Shown here one piece after another: positions 50,858 to 60,074 of a stretch of 64,000 nt of DNA. Within the stretch, counting starts at the first letter, position 1. Each line of letters starts with the position of its first letter. The notes beneath the pieces were generated by a model. It searched no databases, was not told the origin of the DNA, and saw only the letters and a program-made list of their open reading frames with translations. The stretch lies in NCBI GenBank assembly GCA_018262095.1, contig JAGTRW010000015.1, positions 23,676 through 87,675 of the forward strand. Direction: 5' to 3'. The position numbers were made by a program, and so were the translations under genes. Source of the DNA: Pseudomonadota bacterium (GTDB lineage Bacteria > Pseudomonadota > Gammaproteobacteria > Burkholderiales > Rhodocyclaceae).

Positions 50858-53536
50858 ATGAAACGCATGCTTTTTAACGCGACACAGGCCGAAGAACTTC
50901 GTGTCGCCATTGTCGATGGTCAGAAACTCGTTGACCTCGACATTGAATCGGCCGCCAAGGAACAGAAAAAAAGCAACATTTACAAAGCGGTTATTACCCG
51001 AATCGAGCCCAGCCTCGAAGCCGCCTTTGTCGATTACGGTTCCGAACGTCACGGGTTTCTTCCGTTCAAGGAGATTTCTCGCGCCTATTTTCAGCCCGGG
51101 GTCGAAGCCAGTCGCGCGACGATCAAGGAAGCGCTGCGCGAAGGCCAGGAGCTGATCGTTCAGGTCGACAAGGACGAGCGCGGCAACAAGGGCGCAGCGC
51201 TGACGACTTTTGTCAGTCTGGCCGGTCGCTATCTGGTGCTGATGCCCAACAACCCGAGAGGCGGCGGGGTTTCGCGACGCGTCGAGGGTGATGAACGCGC
51301 CGAGTTGCGCGATGTCATGGACCAGTTGCAGGTTCCCCAGGGAATGAGCCTGATCGCGCGCACAGCGGCGATCGGCCGCAATGCCGAAGAACTGCAGTGG
51401 GACCTCAATTACCTGATGCAATTGTGGAAGGCGATCGATGGCGCCGCCAACCAGCAGAAGGGTGCCTTCCTGATCTACCAGGAAGGCAGTCTGGTCATTC
51501 GTGCGATTCGCGACTACTTTCAGCCTGACATCGGCGAAATCCTCATCGACACCGACGAGGTTTTTGAACAGGCGAGTCAGTTCATGGCCCATGTGATGCC
51601 TGCGACGGTTAACCGCATCAAGCGTTATCGCGACGATGTTCCGCTTTTTTCGCGTTTCCAGATCGAGCATCAGATCGAGTCCGCCTACTCGCGCCAGGTC
51701 AACCTGCCGTCGGGCGGCGCCATTGTCATTGACCACACCGAGGCGCTGGTTTCGGTCGACGTCAATTCCGGCCGTTCCACGCGCGGCGCAGACATTGAAG
51801 AGACGGCCTACAAGACCAACCTGGAAGCGGCAGAGGAAGTCTCGCGCCAACTGCGACTGCGCGACCTCGGTGGCCTGATCATCATCGACTTCATCGACAT
51901 GGAAAGTCAGCGCAATCAACGCGAGGTTGAGAACCGCCTGCGTGATGGCCTACGCCTTGATCGTGCGCGGGTACAGACGGGCAAGATCAGCCGCTTTGGC
52001 TTGATGGAGTTGTCGCGTCAGCGCCTGCGCCCGGCGCTCGCTGAAACCAGTTACATCCCCTGCCCGCGTTGTTCCGGTACCGGCCATATTCGTAGCGCTG
52101 AGTCCGCCGCACTGCACATTCTGCGCATCCTCGAAGAGGAGGCCATGAAAGACAACACGGCCGCGGTGCACACACAGGTCCCCGTCGATGTCGCCACCTT
52201 CCTGCTCAACGAGAAGCGCCCGGATATCCAGGCCATCGAATTGCGGCACAAGGTCAATGTGCTGTTGATCCCCAACGTTCATCTTGAAACGCCGCAACAC
52301 AGCATCACCCGTCTGCGCCACGACGAGTTGAATGTGGACGATCTGCAAAAGCCTTCCTACAAGATGGTCGACGTCCCGACCGAGGAAGACACCAAGCAAA
52401 CGGCTGTCGCCGAAGCCAAGGCACCGCGTCAGGAAGCAGCGATCAAGGGGATCACCTCTGATCAGCCGGCCCCGATCGTTGCCGAAAAGCAAAAGAGTCC
52501 AGAACAGAAAGCGAAGACTGGCTTGATTGCCACAATCCTCGGGTGGTTCAGCAGCCCCCCTGAACCCGTCCCGCCGCCAAAGCCGGAAAGAAAACCGCGC
52601 AGCAATACGCAGCGTGACGGACAACGCGATGGACGCCGCGGTGGACGCAACAACAGGCGCGACGAAGAGACTGAGGGACGCGAACCGCGTGCCAGCCGTG
52701 AGCCGGCCGCCCGCGAGCCGCGGCCAGCGCGTGACGAGAAGCCGCGCGAGCCAAAGGAAGCGCGTGAGCCCCGCGAGCCGCGTCGTCAACGTGGCGAGCC
52801 TCGCCCGGAGCGCAAGGATCAGGCGGTGAGCGCGCAGCTTGTTGAAGAGAAAAACAACGCGCTCGAAAACCTCGAGACTCCGGAAAAAGTCTCTGAAGAA
52901 GGCAGCAACGGCGGCTCCCGCCGTCGTGGTCGTCGCGGCGGTCGTCGTGACCGCAGCGAAAAGATCGACAATCCGGCAGAAGTTCAGGCCGGCGACGCAA
53001 CACAGCCCGTTGCAGCGAGCAGCGACGCCGAGGTGGCGATTTCACCTGCAGCGGTATCGGCCCCCAGCACCGAGGAGCCAGTCGCGACAATCGCTGCTGA
53101 CCAGGCGACGGTTCGTGCTGTAGCGCACGCCGTTGCCGCTGCCGAGATTGCCACGCCAGCACCTGTTATTGCCACCACGACGCTCCCAGAACCGGCTGCC
53201 GTGATCGCCGAGGCTGTTCTGGCGCCAGAGCCGGCAGTCGTTGAAGAGGTAAAACCGGTGGTCGCGCCGGCCGAAGAGGCCAGCGCAGTGACGGCGCCAG
53301 CAGTCGTCGCCATCGAACCGGAAGTTGTTGCCCCGGTGGCGGTCGCCATCGAGCCCGTGGTCGATCTCGAAAAGGCACTTGAGTCAAGCGGTCTGGTCAT
53401 GGTCGAAACGAGCGGTGACAAGGTCAAAGCGTGGCAACCTGAAGAGACGCCCAAAGAAGCAGCGCCGCGGCGCAAGCGTCAGCTTGCCGTTGCCACGCAG
53501 GACGAACCGTTGGTGATGGTGGAAACTCACAAGTAA
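50858..53536 (+). CDS. rne: Ribonuclease E
   Basis: The 892-residue essential endonuclease of mRNA decay and RNA processing. The N-terminal S1 domain (DIESAAKEQKKSNIYKAVITRIEPSLEAAFVDYG) is followed by the catalytic core with metal-binding Asp residues in SVDVNSGRST and IIDFIDME and the zinc link CPRCSGTGH (about residue 402). Residues from about 530 are disordered: Arg/Glu/Pro repeats (REPREPRRQRG) and an RRGRRGGRRDRS basic patch, then a long Ala/Val/Pro/Glu stretch. Two short copies of LVMVET (about residue 848 and the last five residues) end the protein. Confidence 0.96.
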   Translation: MKRMLFNATQAEELRVAIVDGQKLVDLDIESAAKEQKKSNIYKAVITRIEPSLEAAFVDYGSERHGFLPFKEISRAYFQPGVEASRATIKEALREGQELIVQVDKDERGNKGAALTTFVSLAGRYLVLMPNNPRGGGVSRRVEGDERAELRDVMDQLQVPQGMSLIARTAAIGRNAEELQWDLNYLMQLWKAIDGAANQQKGAFLIYQEGSLVIRAIRDYFQPDIGEILIDTDEVFEQASQFMAHVMPATVNRIKRYRDDVPLFSRFQIEHQIESAYSRQVNLPSGGAIVIDHTEALVSVDVNSGRSTRGADIEETAYKTNLEAAEEVSRQLRLRDLGGLIIIDFIDMESQRNQREVENRLRDGLRLDRARVQTGKISRFGLMELSRQRLRPALAETSYIPCPRCSGTGHIRSAESAALHILRILEEEAMKDNTAAVHTQVPVDVATFLLNEKRPDIQAIELRHKVNVLLIPNVHLETPQHSITRLRHDELNVDDLQKPSYKMVDVPTEEDTKQTAVAEAKAPRQEAAIKGITSDQPAPIVAEKQKSPEQKAKTGLIATILGWFSSPPEPVPPPKPERKPRSNTQRDGQRDGRRGGRNNRRDEETEGREPRASREPAAREPRPARDEKPREPKEAREPREPRRQRGEPRPERKDQAVSAQLVEEKNNALENLETPEKVSEEGSNGGSRRRGRRGGRRDRSEKIDNPAEVQAGDATQPVAASSDAEVAISPAAVSAPSTEEPVATIAADQATVRAVAHAVAAAEIATPAPVIATTTLPEPAAVIAEAVLAPEPAVVEEVKPVVAPAEEASAVTAPAVVAIEPEVVAPVAVAIEPVVDLEKALESSGLVMVETSGDKVKAWQPEETPKEAAPRRKRQLAVATQDEPLVMVETHK

Positions 53537-53552
53537 CAAACTGCCGTACGAC

Positions 53553-53588
53553 ATAGCAAACGAGGCGCCTAGGCGCCTCGTTTGCTAT
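53553..53588. terminator. Bidirectional terminator between convergent rne and the phosphatase gene
   Basis: A perfect 36-base inverted repeat: 18 bases ATAGCAAACGAGGCGCCT followed directly by their reverse complement. The GC-rich core folds with a CTAG loop and the outer AGCAAA/TTTGCT arms supply an A/T flank on each side. It lies between the rne stop (53536) and the stop of the convergent gene (53589), so it can serve both strands. Confidence 0.85.
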
Positions 53589-54113
53589 TCACTGCTCGCC
53601 TGTCTGGCTCTGGATAGGCTTTTTCTCTGTTTCAGGTGTCACGGCAGAACGCTCGCAGACTAGTTCGACCAGTCCATCAGTCGCATCTTCTACCATGTCC
53701 AGCACCAGATCGAATCCCTGGCCCAATCCGTAATAAGGATCGGGAACCTCGTCATCGTCGAATTTTTTTGAATAGTCCATGAACAACCCCAGGCGATCGT
53801 AACGCTCGGGCGGGCAAACGAGGTGGAGCGCTTCAAGGCTGTTTCGATCCATCGCCAGGATCAAATCGAAATAGTCGATGTCCTGCGGCGCAATCTTGCG
53901 CGCTCGTATTCCGGAGAGATCATAACCGCGCCGGGCAGCAGCCCGTTGCGTGCGCTGATCCGGCGCCTCCCCGACATGGTACCCATGGGTTCCCGCCGAA
54001 GCGACGTCAACCTTGTCTTCCAGCTTTTTCTCGCTCAACTTACGACGAAAAACGCCTTCAGCGGTTGGCGAGCGGCAGATATTGCCCATGCACACAAACA
54101 ACACCTTAATCAT
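53589..54113 (-). CDS. Low-molecular-weight protein-tyrosine phosphatase
   Basis: A 174-residue cytoplasmic phosphatase. The CX5R loop is FVCMGNICRSPTAEGVF with Cys8, and the general acid Asp is in VPDPYYGLGQGFDLV. It is longer than the common 155 residues, with a C-terminal tail of about 20 residues rich in Thr/Glu/Lys/Gln. Substrates are unknown; no exopolysaccharide tyrosine kinase is adjacent. Confidence 0.92.
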   Translation of the reverse strand: MIKVLFVCMGNICRSPTAEGVFRRKLSEKKLEDKVDVASAGTHGYHVGEAPDQRTQRAAARRGYDLSGIRARKIAPQDIDYFDLILAMDRNSLEALHLVCPPERYDRLGLFMDYSKKFDDDEVPDPYYGLGQGFDLVLDMVEDATDGLVELVCERSAVTPETEKKPIQSQTGEQ

Positions 54114-54262
54114 CTAGCCACTCTCCATCAAGCTGATTCGAGGCCGTGTAAAGATCAATTCACACGATATTCTCGAAGCGCCTGGCTATCGGTTCAATAC
54201 CGCATTCCTGCTGAACACAAGGAAATGGTCACCTGCGCCCGGCAACTTGGCGTCGGTTCGGC

Positions 54263-56332
54263 TCAAACACCGCTATCGTGTACCGCCGCACCGAACAACT
54301 GTTCCTTGATGCGGAACAACTCATCGCGTGTTGCCGCCGCCTTTTCAAACTCGAGATTTCTCGCGTAATTGCTCATATCCTTTTCCAGGCGCTTGAGTTC
54401 ACGGGTCAACTGCTTTTCGCTCATCGCCTCATAGCTGGCCTGCTGCTGCGCAGCCTTGAGCTCTCGATGTGCATTCCCGGAATCGTAAACCCCGTCGATG
54501 ATGTCCTTGATACGTTTGCTCACCCCTTTCGGGACAATGCCATGCTCGTCATTATAACGAAGCTGTTTTTCGCGTCGCCGCGCGGTTTCCGAAATGGCGC
54601 GTCGCATCGACTCGGTAACGCGGTCGGCGTAAAGAATCGCCGTCCCATTGAGGTGCCTGGCGGCGCGGCCGATGGTCTGGATCAGCGAGCGCTCAGAACG
54701 CAAGAAGCCTTCCTTGTCGGCGTCGAGAATCGCCACCAGCGAAACTTCCGGGATATCGAGCCCCTCGCGCAGCAGGTTGATTCCGACCAATACGTCGAAT
54801 TCGCCCAGGCGCAGATCGCGAATGATTTCAACGCGTTCGACCGTATCGATGTCTGAATGCAAATAGCGAACGCGAACGCCGTTCTCGCCCAAATAGTCGG
54901 TGAGCTCTTCGGACATCCGTTTGGTCAGCGTCGTCACCAGGACCCGCTCGCCTTGCCCTACGCGCAATCTTATTTCGGATAAAAGATCGTCGATCTGGGT
55001 GTTCGCCGGGCGAACGATGATGACCGGATCGATCAATCCGGTCGGGCGAACGACCTGCTCGACGACCTGGCCCTGGTGCGTACTTTCGTATTCGGCGGGC
55101 GTCGCCGAGACAAAAATGGTCTGCCGCAGCAAGGCCTCGTATTCCTCGAATTTGAGCGGTCGGTTATCGAGTGCCGACGGCAGCCGGAATCCATAATTGA
55201 CCAGATTCTCCTTGCGCGAGCGGTCACCCTTGAACATCGCGCCGACCTGCGGAATGGCGACGTGCGATTCGTCGATAAACATCAACGCATCGGCGGCCAG
55301 GTAATCGATCAACGTTGGCGGAGGATCCCCCGCCTGGCGACCGGACAGATAGCGCGAGTAATTTTCGATCCCTTTGCAAAAACCCAGTTGGTCGAGCATC
55401 TCCAGATCGAAACGGGTTCGCTGTTCGATACGCTGCGCTTCGACCAGACGGTTCTCCCTGTTGAAAAACTCGATGCGCTCGCGCAGCTCGGTCTTGATCG
55501 CTTCCAGGGCGCGCAGAACGGTGACCCTCGGCGTCACGTAATGCGACGAGGGAAAAACGGTGAAGCGGGCCAACCGCGTCTGCAAATGCCCGGTCAGCGG
55601 ATCGAACAACTGCAGGCTTTCGATCTCGTCGTCGAACAGCGAGATTCGTATGGCGTGCTCGGCGTGTTCGGCCGGAAAAACATCGATGATGTCACCGCGA
55701 ACGCGGAATGTACCGCGATGGAAGTCGATCTCGTTGCGCTCGTATTGCATCTCGGACAGGCGCTTGATGACCTCGCGCTGCCCCAGGCGATCACCGACGC
55801 GCATGGTGAGAATCATCTTGTGATACTCGTCGCGGTCGCCGATCCCGTAGATGCAGGAAACGGTCGCGACGATCACGCAATCGCGTCGTTCGAGCAGGCT
55901 CTTGGTCGCCGAAAGGCGCATCTGTTCGATATGCTCGTTGACCGACGAATCTTTCTCGATGAACAGGTCGCGTGCCGGAACGTAGGCTTCGGGCTGATAG
56001 TAGTCGTAGTAGGAAACGAAGTACTCGACGGCATTGTCCGGGAAAAACTCGCGGAACTCGGCATACAGTTGCGCCGCCAGCGTCTTGTTGGGCGCCAACA
56101 CCAGTGCCGGACGTCCGGTACGAGCGATAACGTTGGCCATAGTGTAGGTTTTTCCCGACCCGGTGACGCCCAGTAAGGTCTGGAAGGACAAGCCGTCTTC
56201 GAGCCCCTCAACCAGCCGATTGATCGCTTCCGGCTGATCACCGGCAGGCTGAAAAGGCTGGTGCAGACGGAAAGGGCTGCCGGGAAAGCAGACAACCGGA
56301 GAGCGCTCGGGCGATTTAAGTGAATTGGGCAT
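54263..56332 (-). CDS. uvrB: UvrABC excision nuclease subunit B
   Basis: The 689-residue damage-verification subunit of nucleotide excision repair. Walker [15 protein letters not shown] (residues about 55-68), the beta-hairpin [15 protein letters not shown] that clamps [14 protein letters not shown], the helicase blocks [11 protein letters not shown] and [14 protein letters not shown], and the C-terminal UVR motif ([22 protein letters not shown]) are all present. Divergent from the aminotransferase gene. Confidence 0.97.
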   Translation of the reverse strand: MPNSLKSPERSPVVCFPGSPFRLHQPFQPAGDQPEAINRLVEGLEDGLSFQTLLGVTGSGKTYTMANVIARTGRPALVLAPNKTLAAQLYAEFREFFPDNAVEYFVSYYDYYQPEAYVPARDLFIEKDSSVNEHIEQMRLSATKSLLERRDCVIVATVSCIYGIGDRDEYHKMILTMRVGDRLGQREVIKRLSEMQYERNEIDFHRGTFRVRGDIIDVFPAEHAEHAIRISLFDDEIESLQLFDPLTGHLQTRLARFTVFPSSHYVTPRVTVLRALEAIKTELRERIEFFNRENRLVEAQRIEQRTRFDLEMLDQLGFCKGIENYSRYLSGRQAGDPPPTLIDYLAADALMFIDESHVAIPQVGAMFKGDRSRKENLVNYGFRLPSALDNRPLKFEEYEALLRQTIFVSATPAEYESTHQGQVVEQVVRPTGLIDPVIIVRPANTQIDDLLSEIRLRVGQGERVLVTTLTKRMSEELTDYLGENGVRVRYLHSDIDTVERVEIIRDLRLGEFDVLVGINLLREGLDIPEVSLVAILDADKEGFLRSERSLIQTIGRAARHLNGTAILYADRVTESMRRAISETARRREKQLRYNDEHGIVPKGVSKRIKDIIDGVYDSGNAHRELKAAQQQASYEAMSEKQLTRELKRLEKDMSNYARNLEFEKAAATRDELFRIKEQLFGAAVHDSGV

Positions 56333-56475
56333 GCTAGAATTCTACGTCGATTTTCCATTGGCCATCGCTTGGCACGACAATTGACGCTGCCAAGCCCCCT
56401 CCATTGATTAACCTGTGGCGCAGTTTCAATGCGACCGAGCAAGTTGCGCCACGCAGACCGGAACAGAGTATCCCC

Positions 56476-57678
56476 ATGACCTCATCAATCTTCTCCGCAG
56501 TTGAAATGGCTCCTCGCGATCCAATTCTCGGACTCAACGAATCATTCAATGCCGACTCCCGCGCGACCAAGGTTAACCTCGGCGTTGGCGTTTATTTTGA
56601 CGATAACGGCAAGATCCCCTTGCTCAGCGCCGTCAAGGTCGCCGAGAAAGCGCGTGTCGAAAGCCTACCGGCGCGCGGCTACCAGCCGATCGACGGCCTG
56701 CCCGCCTACAACCAAGCAGTACAAAAACTGCTCTTTGGCAACGATTCGGCGCTGCTCGCCGAAGGCCGCGTGCTTACCGCCGAGGCACTGGGCGGCACCG
56801 GCGCGCTCAAGGTCGGCTCCGACTACCTCAAGCAGCTGCTGCCCAATAGCACGGTCTATATCAGCGATCCGAGCTGGGAAAACCACCGCGCCATTTTCGA
56901 ATCATCGGGTTTCAAGGTCGAGGCCTACCCCTATTACGACGCGGCGACCCGCGGCGTGAATTTCGCGGGGATGAAAGCCAAGTTGGACACCCTGCCGGCC
57001 GGCGCGATCGTCTTGTTGCACGCCTGCTGCCACAACCCGACGGGCGCCGACCTGTCTGCCGACCAGTGGCGTGAAGTCATCGAGGCCATCCGCGCGCGCG
57101 GACTGGTCGCCTTCATCGACATGGCCTATCAGGGCTTTGCCGACGGGATAGCCGAAGATGCGTTGGCGCTCAACCTGTTTGCCGCTTCCGGCCTGCAGTT
57201 CTTCCTGTCGAGTTCTTTCTCAAAGTCGTTCTCGCTCTACGGCGAGCGCGTCGGCGCCTTGTCGATCGTCACCGCGGCGAAGGATGAATCGGCGCGCGTG
57301 ATGTCGCAAATCAAGCGCGTCATCCGGTCAAACTATTCCAACCCGCCGAGCCATGGCGGCGCAGTCGTTGCCGCGGTACTGTCGAGCCCGGAACTGCGCC
57401 AGATGTGGGAAGATGACCTGGCCGGCATGCGTCTGCGCATCCGCGCGATGCGTAGCAGCCTGGTCGAGAAACTGGCGGCCAAGGGAACGGCCCAGGACTT
57501 CTCCTTCATCATCAAGCAGCGCGGCATGTTCTCCTATACCGGACTTTCCGCCGACCAGGTCGCTCGCATGCAGAAGGAATTCGGGATCTACGCCGTCAGC
57601 ACCGGCCGCATCTGTCTGGCTGCGTTGAATACGAAGAATATCGACTACGTGGCCGACGCCATCGCTGCCGTTCTTTAA
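56476..57678 (+). CDS. Aromatic/aspartate aminotransferase (class I PLP enzyme)
   Basis: A 400-residue PLP-dependent transaminase of the AspC/TyrB branch: NLGVGVYFDDNGKIPLL, RGYQPIDGLPAYNQA, LGGTGALKVG, HACCHNPTGADLS (Asn-binding), FIDMAYQGFADG and the PLP lysine in SSSFSKSFSLYGERVGAL. AspC versus TyrB cannot be separated by eye; TyrB-like enzymes also make aromatic amino acids, and so could feed an aromatic starter unit. ATG 56476 lies after a long leader in the gap shared with uvrB. Confidence 0.9.
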   Translation: MTSSIFSAVEMAPRDPILGLNESFNADSRATKVNLGVGVYFDDNGKIPLLSAVKVAEKARVESLPARGYQPIDGLPAYNQAVQKLLFGNDSALLAEGRVLTAEALGGTGALKVGSDYLKQLLPNSTVYISDPSWENHRAIFESSGFKVEAYPYYDAATRGVNFAGMKAKLDTLPAGAIVLLHACCHNPTGADLSADQWREVIEAIRARGLVAFIDMAYQGFADGIAEDALALNLFAASGLQFFLSSSFSKSFSLYGERVGALSIVTAAKDESARVMSQIKRVIRSNYSNPPSHGGAVVAAVLSSPELRQMWEDDLAGMRLRIRAMRSSLVEKLAAKGTAQDFSFIIKQRGMFSYTGLSADQVARMQKEFGIYAVSTGRICLAALNTKNIDYVADAIAAVL

Positions 57679-57695
57679 AGACCGGGCGGTCCAAG

Positions 57696-57730
57696 ACGCC
57701 GACGGCGCTATAGCGCGCCGTCGGCGTTTT
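57696..57730 (+). terminator. Rho-independent terminator after the aminotransferase gene
   Basis: A 13-bp perfect stem (ACGCCGACGGCGC / GCGCCGTCGGCGT, arms 57696-57708 and 57715-57727) with a six-base loop TATAGC, followed by a short T-run. It lies 17 bases past the aminotransferase stop and 14 bases before the convergent gene's stop. Confidence 0.85.
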
Positions 57731-57743
57731 CGTTTGGTCGCGA

Positions 57744-59705
57744 CTATCCGCCTCGGCCGGCCTGAACCGTCGGCGACTTGAGCGAACCGCTGATTGAAAT
57801 CGGAACGCGCGCCTGATTTGCGGTTCCGCGCATTTTCAACTCCATTTTGCCGCTGACCGTAAGTTCGCGGCTGACGTTGAGATATCCGGTCGATTGCATC
57901 AAACCGGAGTTGAGCACCAGACCCGAAAACTGATAGCGCTCTGGCGTCAACTTGATTGCTCCCGAGAGGTTTTCAAATCGCGTCGCCCCCCCTTGTATCG
58001 GCGCTCTGGACACGCTGCGCGCCGCCTCGACCAAGTCAATTCCACCGATGCTTCCTCGTTGCATGGAGAACTCACCGTCACCGTCGATCGCTGAAAAAAT
58101 CGACGCCCACGATTCGGCCTTGGTCGAAAAGCGCATTTTCCCGGCGATTTCTCCGCCAAATTGTTGGCCGAGTCCGATCGCGTCCCCCAGCCGACTGGCA
58201 TTGACCCGTTTCAAGGATACTTCGCCGACGATGCTCGGCGCCTGACCAGCACTCAAGACCGCGCCCCCTTCGATCAAGCCATCGAAAATTCGTAACGCCA
58301 TGCTCTTGATCGTCAGCGTCCCGTTCTCAAAAGCCGCGTTCAGATTGACCGAATCAAAAAGGAAAGGTGAGCCCGGCACGGGACGCCAGCCATAGCCTTC
58401 CACAACGAGACCAACCCCTTGTGCCAGCGGGGTCGCCACGAGGTTCAAACTGCGATCGGCAGAGCGCAGCCGCAACGACTGAAGCTGTCCATCGGCAGAC
58501 AACCTGGCCTCCCCGCCCAGGTTCGAGAAGCCAAGCCCGGAAAATGAAATATCGGCCCTCTCAAGGCTGAGATGACCAAGACCAAACCGGGAGGATGAGT
58601 TGGACAAGGCCGAAAAAACGCTAGGCAAGCCGGCAATCATTTCAACAGGAAGCGAGACGCCACTGACGACCACCTCCCGAAAAATCTTTCTCGCGGCCAT
58701 CAGTGTTCCAAGCGCAGGCTGCAGACGTATTTCGTCGATGCGTATTTCGTTTTGGCCAGCACCGATGCGCACATCGCCGAGAACGATGCCCGCTTGAGGA
58801 TAAACGTCTAGATGCAGCGACCCCACTTTGGCCGACCGACCGCAAGCGTTTGAAATAGCGATCTCAAGCTCGGGTAGATAACTGTCGTACGGAAACAAAA
58901 GAACGGTCACAAACGCCACTGCCAGCACACCGGCAATTCCCAAAACAACGGTCGCCGGCCAGCCTATCGACTGAGCCTGGCCACGTCTTATCGGCTTGAC
59001 CTCGTCGGCGTTCCAGATCACGCGGGGAACCGATGTTCTGATAATCTCAACAGAGGGAATCCTTGCTTCCTCTTCGCGCCGATCGTCACTGGGCGGAAGC
59101 GGCCTCAGGCTCTCGACAAAGAATGCTTCGGCCTTGGTGATATTCGACTTCTGCTTCGTAAAAAACCCTTTAACGCGTTCAACAAAAGAGGGCGCAGACA
59201 CTCTTGGGGCTTGTGATTGCGCGTCGGAAAAGCTTCCCGTTTGAGGTTCTGGACAAACGGAGGAAGAAACTTGCCCTGTTTGAGCCGCCCCAAGGGAGCT
59301 TCTTGATATCGACAAATCGCTTGGCTCAGCGGTTTTGACGAGAGCTGGCGTAGATATCGCAACGTCAGATGCTGGCGGCTCGGTAAGCGCCCTGGATGCG
59401 GCTCGAGCGATCTCGACCCTTCTATGGCTATCTGCCGCCGCACGGACCTCTTGTGCCACTTTTGTGCTTTCAGCCCACATTGAGTCGGGTTCCCCCCTCG
59501 GCTCGATGAACCCGCCCTTTTCCAACTCGGACAAAGCGTTCTCGGTAAGCTGTGGGTTGCCTGTTTTCAGGCACAAATCTGCGACTGTTGATTGGCTGTC
59601 GACGAGGATCAGAACCATGCGCACATTTCTCTGCATCACGCGCGTTCGCTGAAGCATAGCCGCCTCACCGGAGGCGGTCTTGGCATAGATAAGATCGTGA
59701 TCCAT
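57744..59705 (-). CDS. AsmA-like membrane protein with cytoplasmic winged-helix-like N-terminal domain
   Basis: A 653-residue protein. Residues about 25-72 (NVRMVLILVDSQSTVADLC, LTENALSELEKGGFIEP) resemble a winged-helix segment, and a Ser/Ala/Pro linker of about 140 residues follows. A transmembrane helix (GWPATVVLGIAGVLAVAFV, residues about 245-270) leads to a periplasmic part (about 285-653) of AsmA type: repeated beta strands, GQAPSIVGEVSLKRVN, ITLTPER-like AIKLTPERYQFSGLVLNSG and the closing SGSLKSPTVQAG. AsmA-like proteins are tied to lipid transport and the outer membrane. I know no named homologue for this fusion. Confidence 0.6.
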   Translation of the reverse strand: MDHDLIYAKTASGEAAMLQRTRVMQRNVRMVLILVDSQSTVADLCLKTGNPQLTENALSELEKGGFIEPRGEPDSMWAESTKVAQEVRAAADSHRRVEIARAASRALTEPPASDVAISTPALVKTAEPSDLSISRSSLGAAQTGQVSSSVCPEPQTGSFSDAQSQAPRVSAPSFVERVKGFFTKQKSNITKAEAFFVESLRPLPPSDDRREEEARIPSVEIIRTSVPRVIWNADEVKPIRRGQAQSIGWPATVVLGIAGVLAVAFVTVLLFPYDSYLPELEIAISNACGRSAKVGSLHLDVYPQAGIVLGDVRIGAGQNEIRIDEIRLQPALGTLMAARKIFREVVVSGVSLPVEMIAGLPSVFSALSNSSSRFGLGHLSLERADISFSGLGFSNLGGEARLSADGQLQSLRLRSADRSLNLVATPLAQGVGLVVEGYGWRPVPGSPFLFDSVNLNAAFENGTLTIKSMALRIFDGLIEGGAVLSAGQAPSIVGEVSLKRVNASRLGDAIGLGQQFGGEIAGKMRFSTKAESWASIFSAIDGDGEFSMQRGSIGGIDLVEAARSVSRAPIQGGATRFENLSGAIKLTPERYQFSGLVLNSGLMQSTGYLNVSRELTVSGKMELKMRGTANQARVPISISGSLKSPTVQAGRGG

Positions 59706-59709
59706 TTGC

Positions 59710-59738
59710 TTGACGAAAGATCCGTGAGTGTCTAGAAT
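59710..59738 (+). promoter_or_regulatory. Promoter of tRNA-Asn
   Basis: TTGACG (59710-59715) and TAGAAT (59733-59738) separated by 17 bases make a near-consensus sigma-70 promoter. The GC-rich bases GCGCGCTTCG that follow resemble the discriminator of stable-RNA promoters under stringent control. Confidence 0.85.
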
Positions 59739-59752
59739 GCGCGCTTCGTTGT

Positions 59753-59828
59753 TCCTCGATAGCTCAGTTGGTAGAGCGCCGGACTGTTAATCCGTAGGTC
59801 CCTGGTTCGAGCCCAGGTCGAGGAGCCA
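59753..59828 (+). tRNA. tRNA-Asn (anticodon GTT), CCA encoded
   Basis: A full 76-base cloverleaf. The acceptor arm TCCTCGA pairs with TCGAGGA, the D-arm GCTC/GAGC holds AGTTGGTA, the anticodon stem CCGGA/TCCGT carries loop CTGTTAA with anticodon GTT (asparagine), and the T arm CCTGG/CCAGG has loop TTCGAGC. The 3' CCA is encoded. A promoter is 15 bases upstream and a terminator lies about 9 bases downstream, so it is a single-gene unit. Confidence 0.97.
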
Positions 59829-59836
59829 AAAAATAC

Positions 59837-59871
59837 AAAGCCCCGCAGGTTTTTTTCTTGCGAGGCTTTTT
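59837..59871 (+). terminator. Rho-independent terminator after tRNA-Asn
   Basis: The stem AAAGCCCCGCA pairs with TGCGAGGCTTT (one mismatch), loop GGTTTTTTTCT, and is followed by a T-run. It begins nine bases after the encoded CCA. Confidence 0.8.
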
Positions 59872-59933
59872 GCATTTTGGCCATGACCATCGTGTGCCCA
59901 AACATCTGGAAGCGCCCCCCCAAAAAGCTGACT

Positions 59934-59971
59934 TGGTGTATCGATCAATCCCGAAATAGCACAATACACCA
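59934..59971. repeat. Inverted repeat TGGTGTAT-n22-ATACACCA
   Basis: Eight-base perfect arms TGGTGTAT (59934-59941) and ATACACCA (59964-59971) in an AT-rich stretch between tRNA-Asn and the YdiL-like gene. It could be an operator for the YdiL-like regulator; too little is visible to say. Confidence 0.35.
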
Positions 59972-60074
59972 TAATTATTCATATTACATAAACAGGAGCA
60001 AGCTCGCGTTAAGCGCCTGACGAGCAACGCAGGATAGCCAACAGCGGGTGTGATGCCTACCGGAGCTGCAACGA

